Notes: generated from the sequence alone by a model not told the origin. 6,848 nt of DNA from Stenotrophomonas maltophilia (GCA_002435595.1 DJBL01000028.1:1-6848), one strand, 5' to 3'. Numbered from the stretch's first letter, positions 1 to 6,234 are shown. Numbers and translations: made by a program.

Positions 1-84
1 GTGCTGGCACCGCTGTGCGGGGTGAGCGCCTACCAGCTGCCCTGTGCGGTCAAACGCGTGCCGCACGAGCTGCGCGGCGCCTGA
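1..84 (+). CDS. 3' end of an unidentified gene (partial)
   Basis: Frame 1 is open from the window edge to a TGA at 82-84 and encodes the final 27 residues of a protein. It ends in ...AVKRVPHELRGA. The reading frame, the codon use (G/C at most third positions) and the strong hairpin 10 bases after the stop all fit a genuine gene end. The visible tail contains two cysteines and a short basic stretch (KR). That is too little to name a family, so no function is proposed. The gene converges on the minus-strand DUF3016 gene. Confidence 0.55.
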   Translation: MLAPLCGVSAYQLPCAVKRVPHELRGA

Positions 85-94
85 GCGGCGCAGC

Positions 95-114
95 GCCCGG
101 CGTCTGCGCCGGGC
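95..114. terminator. Hairpin between convergent genes, candidate bidirectional terminator
   Basis: A perfect 8-bp stem GCCCGGCG / CGCCGGGC (95-102 with 107-114) closes a TCTG loop. It lies between the end of the partial plus-strand gene (stop at 84) and the end of the minus-strand gene (stop at 146-148). There is no T-run on either side, so it is not a classic intrinsic terminator. In very GC-rich genomes, hairpins without a U-tract are common at gene ends. Termination is inferred from placement and stem strength. Confidence 0.5.
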
Positions 115-145
115 CCTGGGCCCGGCAGGGGCCGCTTGCCCGCGC

Positions 146-712
146 TCAGTTGCTGGCGGTGGCCGGGGCGCGCAGGTCGCGGCGGACCCAATCGTCCAGC
201 AGCCGCTTCTCATAGCGCAACGGGTCGGTGTCGCTCTGCATGCCGATGTTGTGCAGATAGCCGTTGTCGGTGAGCTTGCGCTCGCCCTCACCCAGGACCT
301 GGCCCTGCGCGTCCTTCAGCGTGTAGGTCAGGGTGATGCGCGGCGGATACACATCGCGCAGGACGCGGATATCGTTGCTGCGCGGGCCGTGCCAGGGCTC
401 ATAGTCGCCCGCGCGCTTGATGTCGGTGATGGTGACCTCCAGCTGCTGCCCCGGCTGCAGCTGCTTGCCTGCCGCCGTGCGCACGTACTTGGCCAGCTGC
501 TGCACCCAGTCGCCGCGTTCGGCCTCGAACCGGTTGGTACTGCTGCGGATCTCGGTGAACTGCGCCGGATCGGTCCATTGCACCTGTACCGGCCCTTCAG
601 CGCTGAGCGCGCGCGGCGCCTTGGGATCGGTCACGGTGCGCGGTGCGGCGGCGGCCGTGCCGATCACCAGCAGGCAGGCCAGGGCACCGGCCACCCAGGG
701 TTTGCGGTTCAT
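146..712 (-). CDS. DUF3016 domain-containing exported protein
   Basis: The product is 188 aa. Start: the ATG at 712-710 is preceded by GAGGAA (718-723 on the plus strand) at a good distance. An upstream in-frame ATG at 781 would add 23 residues in front of an obvious signal peptide and is disfavoured. Residues 1-23 form a Sec signal: basic MNRK, a hydrophobic core and an AAAA run, with cleavage likely just before P24. Cys13 sits inside the hydrophobic core and does not form a proper lipobox. Residues from about 50 to 180 match the DUF3016 family as I know it (FTEIRSS, the DWVQQLAKYV segment, ITDIKRAGDYEPW, PPRITLTYTL and a C-terminal DDWVRRDL). The predicted location is the periplasm. No biochemical role is established for DUF3016. 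The gene stands alone, convergent with the partial gene at 1-84 and divergent from the kinase. Confidence 0.85.
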   Translation of the reverse strand: MNRKPWVAGALACLLVIGTAAAAPRTVTDPKAPRALSAEGPVQVQWTDPAQFTEIRSSTNRFEAERGDWVQQLAKYVRTAAGKQLQPGQQLEVTITDIKRAGDYEPWHGPRSNDIRVLRDVYPPRITLTYTLKDAQGQVLGEGERKLTDNGYLHNIGMQSDTDPLRYEKRLLDDWVRRDLRAPATASN

Positions 713-728
713 GACGATTCCTCGGTCT

Positions 729-762
729 GGATCACGGATGGGATCGACGCTGAGTGTGATCC
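729..762. promoter_or_regulatory. Inverted repeat GGATCAC-N20-GTGATCC upstream of the DUF3016 gene
   Basis: GGATCAC (729-735) and its exact reverse complement GTGATCC (756-762) are separated by 20 bases and lie just upstream of the ribosome binding site (718-723) of the minus-strand gene. It could be an operator or a 5'-leader hairpin. A second, smaller hairpin lies next to it (CCGGCG at 770-775 with CGCCGG at 783-788). No regulator is identified. A 7-bp inverted repeat can occur by chance. Confidence 0.3.
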
Positions 763-943
763 TGATCCCCCGGCGGGACAATCGCCGGCAGGGCCTTCCC
801 GGGTCCCGGTTGGCGCCAATTCACCCAGGTCAATCCCACCCTTGGCGCTTGACGCTACGAATACGCCCTCTGGAAGATGCTGTGTCTCTCCGTTTCGCCA
901 GTTGCCCCATTGACGCCCTTGTCCAGCCTGCCCGCTTCCACGC

Positions 944-949
944 TAGAAC
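944..949 (+). promoter_or_regulatory. Possible -10 box (TAGAAC) for the hybrid kinase gene
   Basis: TAGAAC lies 11 bases before the chosen kinase start at 961. A TTGTCC at 919-924 is a weak -35 candidate, with a long 19-base spacer. If this is the -10 box, transcription would begin about 5 bases before the ATG, giving a nearly leaderless mRNA. That would explain why no Shine-Dalgarno sequence is visible. The closely similar TAGAAT lies ahead of rsmC. An alternative TTGACG at 849-854 has only a poor -10 partner. Confidence 0.3.
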
Positions 950-960
950 GACCTCCCTTC

Positions 961-2928
961 ATGGCGCCCGCATTCGATCCCGGCATGTACCGCAGCATGC
1001 TGGAGCAGATGAACGCCGGCTTCTGCGTGATCGAGGTGCTGTTCGAGAAGGAACTGGCGGTCGACTACCGCTTCCTGGAGGTCAATGACGCCTTCGAGCG
1101 CAACACCGGGCTGGTCAACGCCCCCGGGCAGCGCGTGAGTGCCATGGTCCAGGGGCACGAGGCCGACTGGTTCCGCATCTACGGCCAGGTGGCCCTGAGC
1201 GGGCAGGCCCAGCAGTTCGAGCTGGAGGCCCGTGGCCTGGGGCGCTGGTACTCGGTGGAAGCCGTGCGCGTGGGCGAGCCGGGCGAGCACCGCGTGGCCG
1301 TGGTGTTCTTCGACATCACCAGCCGCAAGCAGATCGAGGTGGAGCTGGCCGAAAGCGAGGCCCGTTTCAGCGCGCTCGCCGACGGCCTGCCGATGCCGGT
1401 GTGGGTGCTCGATGAGCGCGGCCATGCGCGCTTCGTCAACAGCGCCTTCACCGAGTTCTTTGGCGGCGATGAGCGCGTGCCGGAAGATGTCTGGCGCGGC
1501 CTGGTCCATCCCGACGATGCCTCGGTGTTCGAGTACGAACTGCAGGAAGCGCTGAAGGCGCAGCGCTCCATGCACGCCCTGGTGCGCGGCCGCCGCGCCG
1601 ATGGCCAGTGGCGCTGGCTGGAAATGAACGCGCGCCCGCGTTTCTCGCGCATGGGCCGCTTCATCGGCCTGGCCGGCAGCAGCCCGGATGTGACCGAGCG
1701 CCGCGAAATCGAAATGGCCCGCGAGGAACTGCTGCAGTCCGAGCGTGCCGCGCGCAGTGCCGCTGAAAACATGGCGCGGCTCAAGGACGAGTTCCTGGCC
1801 ACCCTGTCCCACGAACTGCGCACCCCGCTGACCACCATCCTGGGCTGGAGCGAACTGCTGCTGCAGCGGGTGGACAACACCAGCCCGCTGTACAAGGGCC
1901 TGGGCGTGATCGCCAACAGCGCGATGGCGCAGAAGCGGCTGATCTCGGACATGCTCGACCTCAGCAGCATGCTGCTGGGCAAGGTGCAGCTGGAAGTGGA
2001 GGTGCTGGACCTGCGCGCGCAGCTGACCGAAGCCATGCGTGCCCAGGAACTGGTGGCCGAGGGCAAGGCCCTGCAGATGAGCCTGGTCCTGCCCGACGAC
2101 CCGGCGCTGGTGCTCGGCGATGCCACGCGCCTGCAGCAGGTGCTGTGGAACCTGCTCTCCAATGCGATCAAATTCACCCCGGCCGAAGGCACCGTGGCGG
2201 TGACCCTGCGCAGCGATGGCGGGCACTGGTCGATCAGCGTCGCCGACAGCGGCGATGGCATCGCCCCGGAGTTCCTGCGCCACCTGTTCAGCCGCTTCCG
2301 CCAGGCCGATGGCACCACCACCCGGCGCCACGGCGGCCTCGGGCTGGGCCTGGCCATCGCCCAGCAGCTGGTGGAGCTGCACGGCGGGGCGGTCTCGGCC
2401 AGCAGCGAGGGCCACGGCCACGGTTCCACCTTCACCGTGCGCCTGCCGCGCTACCAGCCGCAGGCCGATGGCCGACCGCTGCGCGAAGTATTCAGTGGCC
2501 CGATCAGCGATCAGGTGATCGAGCCTTACCCGCTCAAGGGCCTGCACCTGATGGCGGTGGAGGACCAGCCGGAAGTGCTGGAGTACCTGCGCCGGCTGCT
2601 GGAGGAGCAGGGCGCGGAAGTGACTGCCGCGGCCTCGGCCGGCGAAGCGCTGGCGCTGCTGGACCAGGGCGGCCATGCCGGCATCGACGTGCTGCTGACC
2701 GATATCGGCATGCCCGGCATGGACGGCTACGGCCTGGTGCGCACGCTGCGCGAGGATATCGGCGTGGAAGCCGGCGAGCTGCCGGCGGTGGCGGTCACCG
2801 CCCTGGCCCGGGCCGACGACCGCAAGCGCGCGCTGGCGTCGGGCTTCCAGGAGCACGTGGCCAAGCCGTATTCGGTGGCCCAGCTGGTCTCGGCGGTGCG
2901 CAGCGTCCTGGCCGGCCAGCGCCGCTGA
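961..2928 (+). CDS. Hybrid sensor histidine kinase (PAS-PAS-HisKA-HATPase-receiver)
   Basis: The product is 655 aa with no signal peptide or membrane segment, so it should be cytoplasmic. Order: PAS 1 (about 9-125, starting MLEQMNAGFCVIE), PAS 2 (about 133-250, with the VHPDD and PDVTERRE elements), a short coiled linker, HisKA with H-box SHELRTPL (phospho-acceptor H284), and HATPase_c with N-box NLLSNAIKFTP (N401), G1 DSGDGI (D429), F-box LFSRFRQAD and G2 GGLGLGL (458-464). The C-terminal receiver has the acidic pair E534/D535, phospho-acceptor D581 (TDIGMPGMDGYG), T613 and K635. All residues needed for autophosphorylation and internal phosphotransfer are present. There is no Hpt domain and no adjacent stand-alone response regulator, so the output partner is unknown. 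Start: the ATG at 961 has no clear Shine-Dalgarno. An ATG at 877 would add 28 non-domain residues and has no properly spaced site either. The signal sensed is unknown. Confidence 0.93.
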   Translation: MAPAFDPGMYRSMLEQMNAGFCVIEVLFEKELAVDYRFLEVNDAFERNTGLVNAPGQRVSAMVQGHEADWFRIYGQVALSGQAQQFELEARGLGRWYSVEAVRVGEPGEHRVAVVFFDITSRKQIEVELAESEARFSALADGLPMPVWVLDERGHARFVNSAFTEFFGGDERVPEDVWRGLVHPDDASVFEYELQEALKAQRSMHALVRGRRADGQWRWLEMNARPRFSRMGRFIGLAGSSPDVTERREIEMAREELLQSERAARSAAENMARLKDEFLATLSHELRTPLTTILGWSELLLQRVDNTSPLYKGLGVIANSAMAQKRLISDMLDLSSMLLGKVQLEVEVLDLRAQLTEAMRAQELVAEGKALQMSLVLPDDPALVLGDATRLQQVLWNLLSNAIKFTPAEGTVAVTLRSDGGHWSISVADSGDGIAPEFLRHLFSRFRQADGTTTRRHGGLGLGLAIAQQLVELHGGAVSASSEGHGHGSTFTVRLPRYQPQADGRPLREVFSGPISDQVIEPYPLKGLHLMAVEDQPEVLEYLRRLLEEQGAEVTAAASAGEALALLDQGGHAGIDVLLTDIGMPGMDGYGLVRTLREDIGVEAGELPAVAVTALARADDRKRALASGFQEHVAKPYSVAQLVSAVRSVLAGQRR

Positions 2929-2985
2929 CCGCGCCGCCCCGGCTTCACCCCGCGTTACCGCCTGTTTTCATGCCCAGGAGTTGCC

Positions 2986-3276
2986 ATGTCCCGTTATGCC
3001 CCCTACGTCCACACCGACCCGGCCGAGATCGCGGCCCTGGAAGCGCTGTTGCCGCAGTTGCATGGCCAGGCGCGGGTGGAGGTCACGTTGGACGATGGCA
3101 GTCGCGTGCTCGGCACCGTGGCGGTGCAGCCGACCGTCCAGCAGTATCGCAACGCCGAAGAGAACGAAGGCAGCAACGGGCAGCTGCGCCTGGATGACCT
3201 GGATACCCCGGTGCAGCAGCACCTGATCTGGCTGGACCGGATTGCCGCGGTCCGGCAGCTGCCGCCGATCGAATAA
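2986..3276 (+). CDS. DUF3247 family Sm-like small protein
   Basis: The product is 96 aa. The ATG at 2986 follows AGGAG (2976-2980) with 5-base spacing, a strong ribosome binding site. The sequence (start MSRYAPYVHTDPAEIAALEA, middle VEVTLDDGSRVLGTVAVQPTV, end HLIWLDRIAAVRQLPPIE) fits DUF3247. I recall that the structure of the family's Xanthomonas campestris member (XC5848) was described as a variant Sm-like fold. The central beta-rich part, with a DDGS turn and GTVAVQPTVQQY, is consistent with a small Sm-type barrel. RNA or nucleic-acid binding is suggested by the fold only; no function is established. It starts 57 bases after the kinase stop with no hairpin between them, so read-through from the kinase promoter is possible. 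Confidence 0.85.
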   Translation: MSRYAPYVHTDPAEIAALEALLPQLHGQARVEVTLDDGSRVLGTVAVQPTVQQYRNAEENEGSNGQLRLDDLDTPVQQHLIWLDRIAAVRQLPPIE

Positions 3277-3283
3277 GGGGCCA

Positions 3284-3321
3284 GGTACCGGCCTGTCGCC
3301 GATACCCGGCCCCGGGCCGGG
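3284..3321. terminator. Two adjacent hairpins between convergent genes
   Basis: The first hairpin is GGTACCGGC (3284-3292) with GCCGATACC (3298-3306), nine positions with one mismatch and a CTGTC loop. The second is CCCGGCC (3305-3311) with GGCCGGG (3315-3321), a perfect 7-bp stem with a 3-base loop. They share two bases, so they compete at the boundary. Both lie between the DUF3247 stop (3276) and the stop of the minus-strand gene (3323-3325). The arrangement suggests a bidirectional terminator. No T-tract is present. Confidence 0.5.
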
Positions 3322-3322
3322 A

Positions 3323-3586
3323 TCAGTGCTGGAAGACTTCCGGCTGGGCCTCGAAACGGCGCGCGTAGGCGCGCTCGTCAGCAACCCGCGCCACCTCGTC
3401 ATCGGCCATGTCCGGCGCGCCATACACCGCGTAGGCCACGCTGCCGTCGGCCTGCTTGCCCACCTGGTGCAGGCGATAGCGCGAGTGGCCGCCGCCGGTG
3501 TCCTGCGGGTAGTGGACCGGGGGCTGGGCGCCCTCGATGTCCATTTCGCTGTTGTCCACCACGCCACCGACAAACAATGCACGCAT
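3323..3586 (-). CDS. Small conserved-looking hypothetical protein
   Basis: The product is 87 aa. Start: the ATG at 3586-3584 (MRALFVGGVVDNSEMD) is preceded by GGAGAT (3592-3597 on the plus strand) at a good distance. A GTG ten codons upstream (3616) keeps the frame open, but that extension runs through the ribosome binding site and is unlikely to be used. The protein is soluble and acidic towards its C-terminus (DDEVARVADERAYARRFEAQPE, predicted helix). A beta-like middle carries SRYRLHQVGKQADGSVAYAVYGAP. The opening FVGG followed by a D/E-rich turn loosely resembles small phage and bacterial hypothetical proteins that begin with a GGxxDG element; that is only an impression. I do not recognise the family. 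Coding is supported by the ribosome binding site, the hairpins at its end and codon use. Confidence 0.7.
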   Translation of the reverse strand: MRALFVGGVVDNSEMDIEGAQPPVHYPQDTGGGHSRYRLHQVGKQADGSVAYAVYGAPDMADDEVARVADERAYARRFEAQPEVFQH

Positions 3587-3643
3587 GAGCCATCTCCATC
3601 GCAAGTGAGCCTCCACCCTGACGCTTTGGATGTTGGCTCCGGA

Positions 3644-3658
3644 TCAACGCGGCGTTGA
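3644..3658. promoter_or_regulatory. Perfect 15-bp palindrome TCAACGC-G-GCGTTGA
   Basis: Seven bases mirror exactly around one central G. The palindrome lies in the 151-bp region between the divergent small gene (start 3586) and rsmC (start 3738), 45 bases upstream of the TAGAAT box. Next to it (3656-3670) is one of the few AT-rich stretches in the window. Length and placement suit a dimeric regulator's operator, but no regulator is encoded nearby. It could also be a short cruciform or a chance dyad. Confidence 0.4.
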
Positions 3659-3703
3659 ATAAACGCAAATCGGGCCAGGACGGGGCCGATCCGGGCGAAC
3701 CGG

Positions 3704-3709
3704 TAGAAT
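3704..3709 (+). promoter_or_regulatory. Candidate -10 box (TAGAAT) of the rsmC-rsuA-HAD operon
   Basis: TAGAAT matches the -10 consensus at five of six positions. No recognisable -35 sits 16-18 bases upstream. Transcription would start near 3716, leaving a leader of about 22 bases to the ATG at 3738. This box overlaps the upstream in-frame ATG at 3708, which argues against 3708 being the translation start. Confidence 0.45.
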
Positions 3710-3737
3710 GGCGGTCTCTTTCAAGATGTGCCTCCCG

Positions 3738-4859
3738 ATGGCTGCCCAGCACGACGCTCCCCTGGAAACCCTGTTCCTGCCGTTCGCCAGTGGCGTGTTG
3801 TCCTGGCCGACCGGCCCCGTGCTGTTCCTGCGCGCCCGTGATGGCTGGCCGCTGCGCGAACACGCCCAGCCGGGCCAGCTGGTCTGCGAGCAGAGCTTCC
3901 GGCCGTTTGCCGATGCCCTGGAAGCCAGCGGCTGGACGCTGCGCGATGAGCAGCAACTGGCCAGCGACAGCACCCGGTATGCGGTGGTGCTGGTACTGCC
4001 GCCGCGCCAGCGCGAAGAGGCCAAGGCCCTGTTTGCCCGCGCCGTGGCGCTGACCGCGCCCGGGGGCGTGGTGGTGGCCTGCCAGCACAACAACGAAGGC
4101 GCCCGCTCCGGCGAAGGCGACCTGCAGCAGCTCACCGGGCTGGGCGGCAAGCTCACCAAGAACCACTGCCGTGCCTACTGGACCGCGCCGCTCAATGGCC
4201 AGCACGATGCTGCGCTGGCCCAGCGCTGGTCCGCCCTGGATGCGCCGCGCGCGATCCTGGGCGGGCGCTTCCAGAGCCGCCCGGGCATCTTCGCCTGGGA
4301 CCGCATCGACCCGGCCTCGGCGCTGCTGGTGGAACAGCTGCCGGCCGACCTGGCCGGGCGTGGCGCCGACCTGGGGGCCGGTTTTGGCTACCTGTCGGCC
4401 GAGGTGCTGGCGCGCTGCCCGGGCGTGACCGCGCTGGACCTGTACGAGGCAGAAGGCCGCGCGCTGGCGCTGGCCCGGCACAACCTGGGCGCCCTCGGCA
4501 AGCCGGCGGCGCTGGCCTATCACTGGCAGGACGTCACCGCCGGGATCGAGGCGCAGTACGATTTCATCGTCACCAATCCGCCGTTCCACACCCCCTCGCG
4601 CGCCGACCGCCCCGACATCGGCCAGCGCTTCATCGCCGTGGCCGCGCAGGCGCTGCGCCCCGGCGGGCGGATGTGGCTGGTGGCCAACCGTCACCTGCCG
4701 TACGAGCAGATCCTCAATGAGAGCTTCGGCCAGGTGCGCGTGGCGGCCGAGCGTGACGGCTTCAAGCTGATCGAAGCGACCAAGGCCAGCAAGAGCGCCA
4801 CGCCGGTCCGTGCGCCCCGCGAACGCGAACCGTCGTGGGGCCGCGGAGGCCGCCCATGA
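3738..4859 (+). CDS. rsmC: 16S rRNA m2G1207 methyltransferase RsmC-like
   Basis: The product is 373 aa, against about 343 in E. coli RsmC. It should transfer a methyl group from S-adenosylmethionine to N2 of a guanine in 16S rRNA (G1207 in E. coli). The N-terminal half is the degenerate methyltransferase-like domain of this family (LGGKLTKNHCRAYW element, about 135-155). The C-terminal half is catalytic: SAM motif I DLGAGFGYLS (D211-G217), an acidic DLYEAE at the end of strand 2, and the active-site NPPFH (280-284). The last 25 or so residues form a basic, low-complexity tail. Start: the ATG at 3738 lies downstream of the TAGAAT box. In-frame ATGs at 3708 and 3726 are possible, and none has a clear Shine-Dalgarno. 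RlmG (23S m2G1835) is a related alternative. The next gene, a 16S modifier, favours RsmC. The stop overlaps rsuA by 4 nt. Confidence 0.85.
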   Translation: MAAQHDAPLETLFLPFASGVLSWPTGPVLFLRARDGWPLREHAQPGQLVCEQSFRPFADALEASGWTLRDEQQLASDSTRYAVVLVLPPRQREEAKALFARAVALTAPGGVVVACQHNNEGARSGEGDLQQLTGLGGKLTKNHCRAYWTAPLNGQHDAALAQRWSALDAPRAILGGRFQSRPGIFAWDRIDPASALLVEQLPADLAGRGADLGAGFGYLSAEVLARCPGVTALDLYEAEGRALALARHNLGALGKPAALAYHWQDVTAGIEAQYDFIVTNPPFHTPSRADRPDIGQRFIAVAAQALRPGGRMWLVANRHLPYEQILNESFGQVRVAAERDGFKLIEATKASKSATPVRAPREREPSWGRGGRP

Positions 4860-5560
4860 AGCTGGTCAAGCTGCTGGCCAACCTGGGCTATGGCAGCCGC
4901 AAGCAGGTACAGGGGATGTTCCGCGAGGGCCTGATCACCGATGCCGAGGGTGAGGTGCTGTATGCCGATGACGCGGTCGCACACGAGGCGATCCGGGTCG
5001 AGGGCGAGCCGCTGGACCCGCCGCAGGGGCTGACCCTGATGCTGCACAAGCCGTGCGGCTACACCTGCTCGACCAAGGACAAGGGCCGCTTGATCTACGA
5101 TCTGCTGCCACCGCGCTTCCGCGAGCGCGCCCCGGTGCTGTCCTCGGTGGGGCGGCTGGACCGCGACACCAGTGGCCTGCTGCTGATGACCGACGACGGT
5201 GCGCTGCTGCATCGGATCGTGTCGCCCAAGTCGCGCCTGGACAAGGCCTATGAGGTGACCCTGGCCGAGGACCTGCGCGGCGATGAGAGCGCACGGTTCG
5301 CCAGCGGCACGCTGCTGCTGGAGTCCGACGACAAGCCGTTGTTGCCGGCCGAGCTGGCGGTGCACGGCCCGCGCCAGGCGCAGCTGGTGCTGCACGAAGG
5401 CCGCTACCACCAGGTGCGCCGGATGTTCGCGGCGGTGGGCAACCATGTCGAGGCGCTGCATCGCAGCCGCGTGGGCGGGCTGACCCTGGGCGATCTCGGG
5501 CAAGGCCAGTGGCGCATGCTCGATGCGGCCGACCTTGAAACGCTGTTCACCGTGCCATGA
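4856..5560 (+). CDS. rsuA: 16S rRNA pseudouridine(516) synthase RsuA
   Basis: The product is 234 aa (E. coli RsuA is 231). It isomerises a uridine of 16S rRNA (U516 in E. coli) to pseudouridine. Residues 1 to about 58 are an S4 RNA-binding domain (MKLVKLLANLGYGSRKQVQ). The rest is the catalytic domain with the family signature GRLDRDTSGLLLMTDDG. Its catalytic aspartate is D102, the same number as in the E. coli enzyme. DKAYEVTL and EGRYHQVRRMF (181-191) are the other conserved blocks. Start: ATG 4856 overlaps the rsmC stop as ATGA and has GGAGG (4845-4849) 6 bases upstream, so translation should be both coupled and independently initiated. Other RsuA/RluE/RluF-type synthases are alternatives, but length and pairing with rsmC favour RsuA. 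Confidence 0.9.
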   Translation: MKLVKLLANLGYGSRKQVQGMFREGLITDAEGEVLYADDAVAHEAIRVEGEPLDPPQGLTLMLHKPCGYTCSTKDKGRLIYDLLPPRFRERAPVLSSVGRLDRDTSGLLLMTDDGALLHRIVSPKSRLDKAYEVTLAEDLRGDESARFASGTLLLESDDKPLLPAELAVHGPRQAQLVLHEGRYHQVRRMFAAVGNHVEALHRSRVGGLTLGDLGQGQWRMLDAADLETLFTVP

Positions 5561-6234
5561 CCGCCATTGCCGCGCTGCCGTTCCTGCCGGACGCGGTGAT
5601 CTTCGACATGGACGGGCTGATGATCGACAGCGAGCGGGTCTCGATCGCCTGCTGGTCGCAGGCCGCGCGGGAGCTGCAGGTGCCGATCGAGGAAGGCTTC
5701 TGGCTGGGCCTGGTCGGGCTCGGCGACCGCGATTGCGAGCGCCTGTTGCTGCAGCACATCGATGCGGGCCAGGTGGCGGTGCTGTTCGCCCGCTGCCATG
5801 ACCTGTACGAAGCGCGCACGCACGCCGGACTGCCGTTGCGGCCGGGCATCGTGGCGCTGCTGGAGTTGCTGCGCGCGCACGACGTGCCGCGCGCGGTGGC
5901 CACCTCCACGCGCCAGCCGCGCGCCTCGCGCAAGCTGCAGGCGTGCGGGCTGTTGCCGTTCTTCGATACGGTGGTGACCAGCAGCGACGTGGCCCACCCC
6001 AAGCCGGCCCCGGACATCTACCTGCTGGCCGCGCAGAAGCTCGGCAAGGACCCGGCGCGCTGCCTGGCGCTGGAGGATTCACCGGCCGGCATCCGCGCCG
6101 CGGTGGGCGCGGGCATGACCGCCATCCAGGTGCCCGACCTGGTGCATCCCGACGAGGACCTGCGCGCGCTGGGGCACCGCATCGTCGACTCGCTGGCAGA
6201 CGCGCACACCCTGTTGCTGCCGCACCTGCGGTAA
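5557..6234 (+). CDS. HAD superfamily phosphatase / beta-phosphoglucomutase-like hydrolase
   Basis: The product is 225 aa, a typical length for subfamily I HAD enzymes with a helical C1 cap. Motif I is DMDGLMIDSE, with nucleophile D17 and general acid/base D19. The cap is about 30-90. Motif II is the T116 region (AVATST), motif III is K149 (HPKPAPDIY), and motif IV is E173/D174 (LEDSPAGI). All catalytic residues are present, so an active Mg-dependent phosphatase or phosphomutase is expected. The substrate cannot be read from sequence; sugar phosphates are usual for this group. The ATG overlaps the rsuA stop by 4 nt and has no Shine-Dalgarno, so translation probably depends on reinitiation by ribosomes finishing rsuA. 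A role linked to the two rRNA modifiers is not evident. Confidence 0.9.
   Translation: MTAIAALPFLPDAVIFDMDGLMIDSERVSIACWSQAARELQVPIEEGFWLGLVGLGDRDCERLLLQHIDAGQVAVLFARCHDLYEARTHAGLPLRPGIVALLELLRAHDVPRAVATSTRQPRASRKLQACGLLPFFDTVVTSSDVAHPKPAPDIYLLAAQKLGKDPARCLALEDSPAGIRAAVGAGMTAIQVPDLVHPDEDLRALGHRIVDSLADAHTLLLPHLR

Noticed and set aside
665..712. Lipoprotein signal at Cys13 of the DUF3016 protein
   Set aside because: The cysteine follows GALA within the hydrophobic core, not a standard lipobox, and the core continues past it to an AAAA signal-peptidase I type site.
44..913. 289-codon plus-strand frame opposite the DUF3016 gene
   Set aside because: The minus strand has a signal peptide, a ribosome binding site and a known domain; the plus frame has none.
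877..960. Upstream start for the kinase at 877 (28 extra residues)
   Set aside because: The extension is Ser/Pro/Leu-rich without a domain, the GGAAG sequence touches the ATG with no proper spacing, and the better-placed -10-like box at 944 lies downstream of it. It is not formally excluded.
943..2856. 637-codon open frame on the minus strand opposite the kinase gene
   Set aside because: It is the shadow of a GC-rich gene. The plus strand encodes a complete multi-domain kinase with every motif, while the antisense translation is His/Gln/Ala-rich low-complexity sequence with no domain.
2145..3197. 350-codon plus-strand frame overlapping the kinase end and the DUF3247 gene
   Set aside because: It is the second frame of two real genes. 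Its translation is Pro/Gly/Arg/Ala-rich and low complexity.
3399..4694. 431-codon minus-strand frame opposite rsmC
   Set aside because: It is antisense to a gene with clear SAM and NPPF motifs and shows no recognisable domain.
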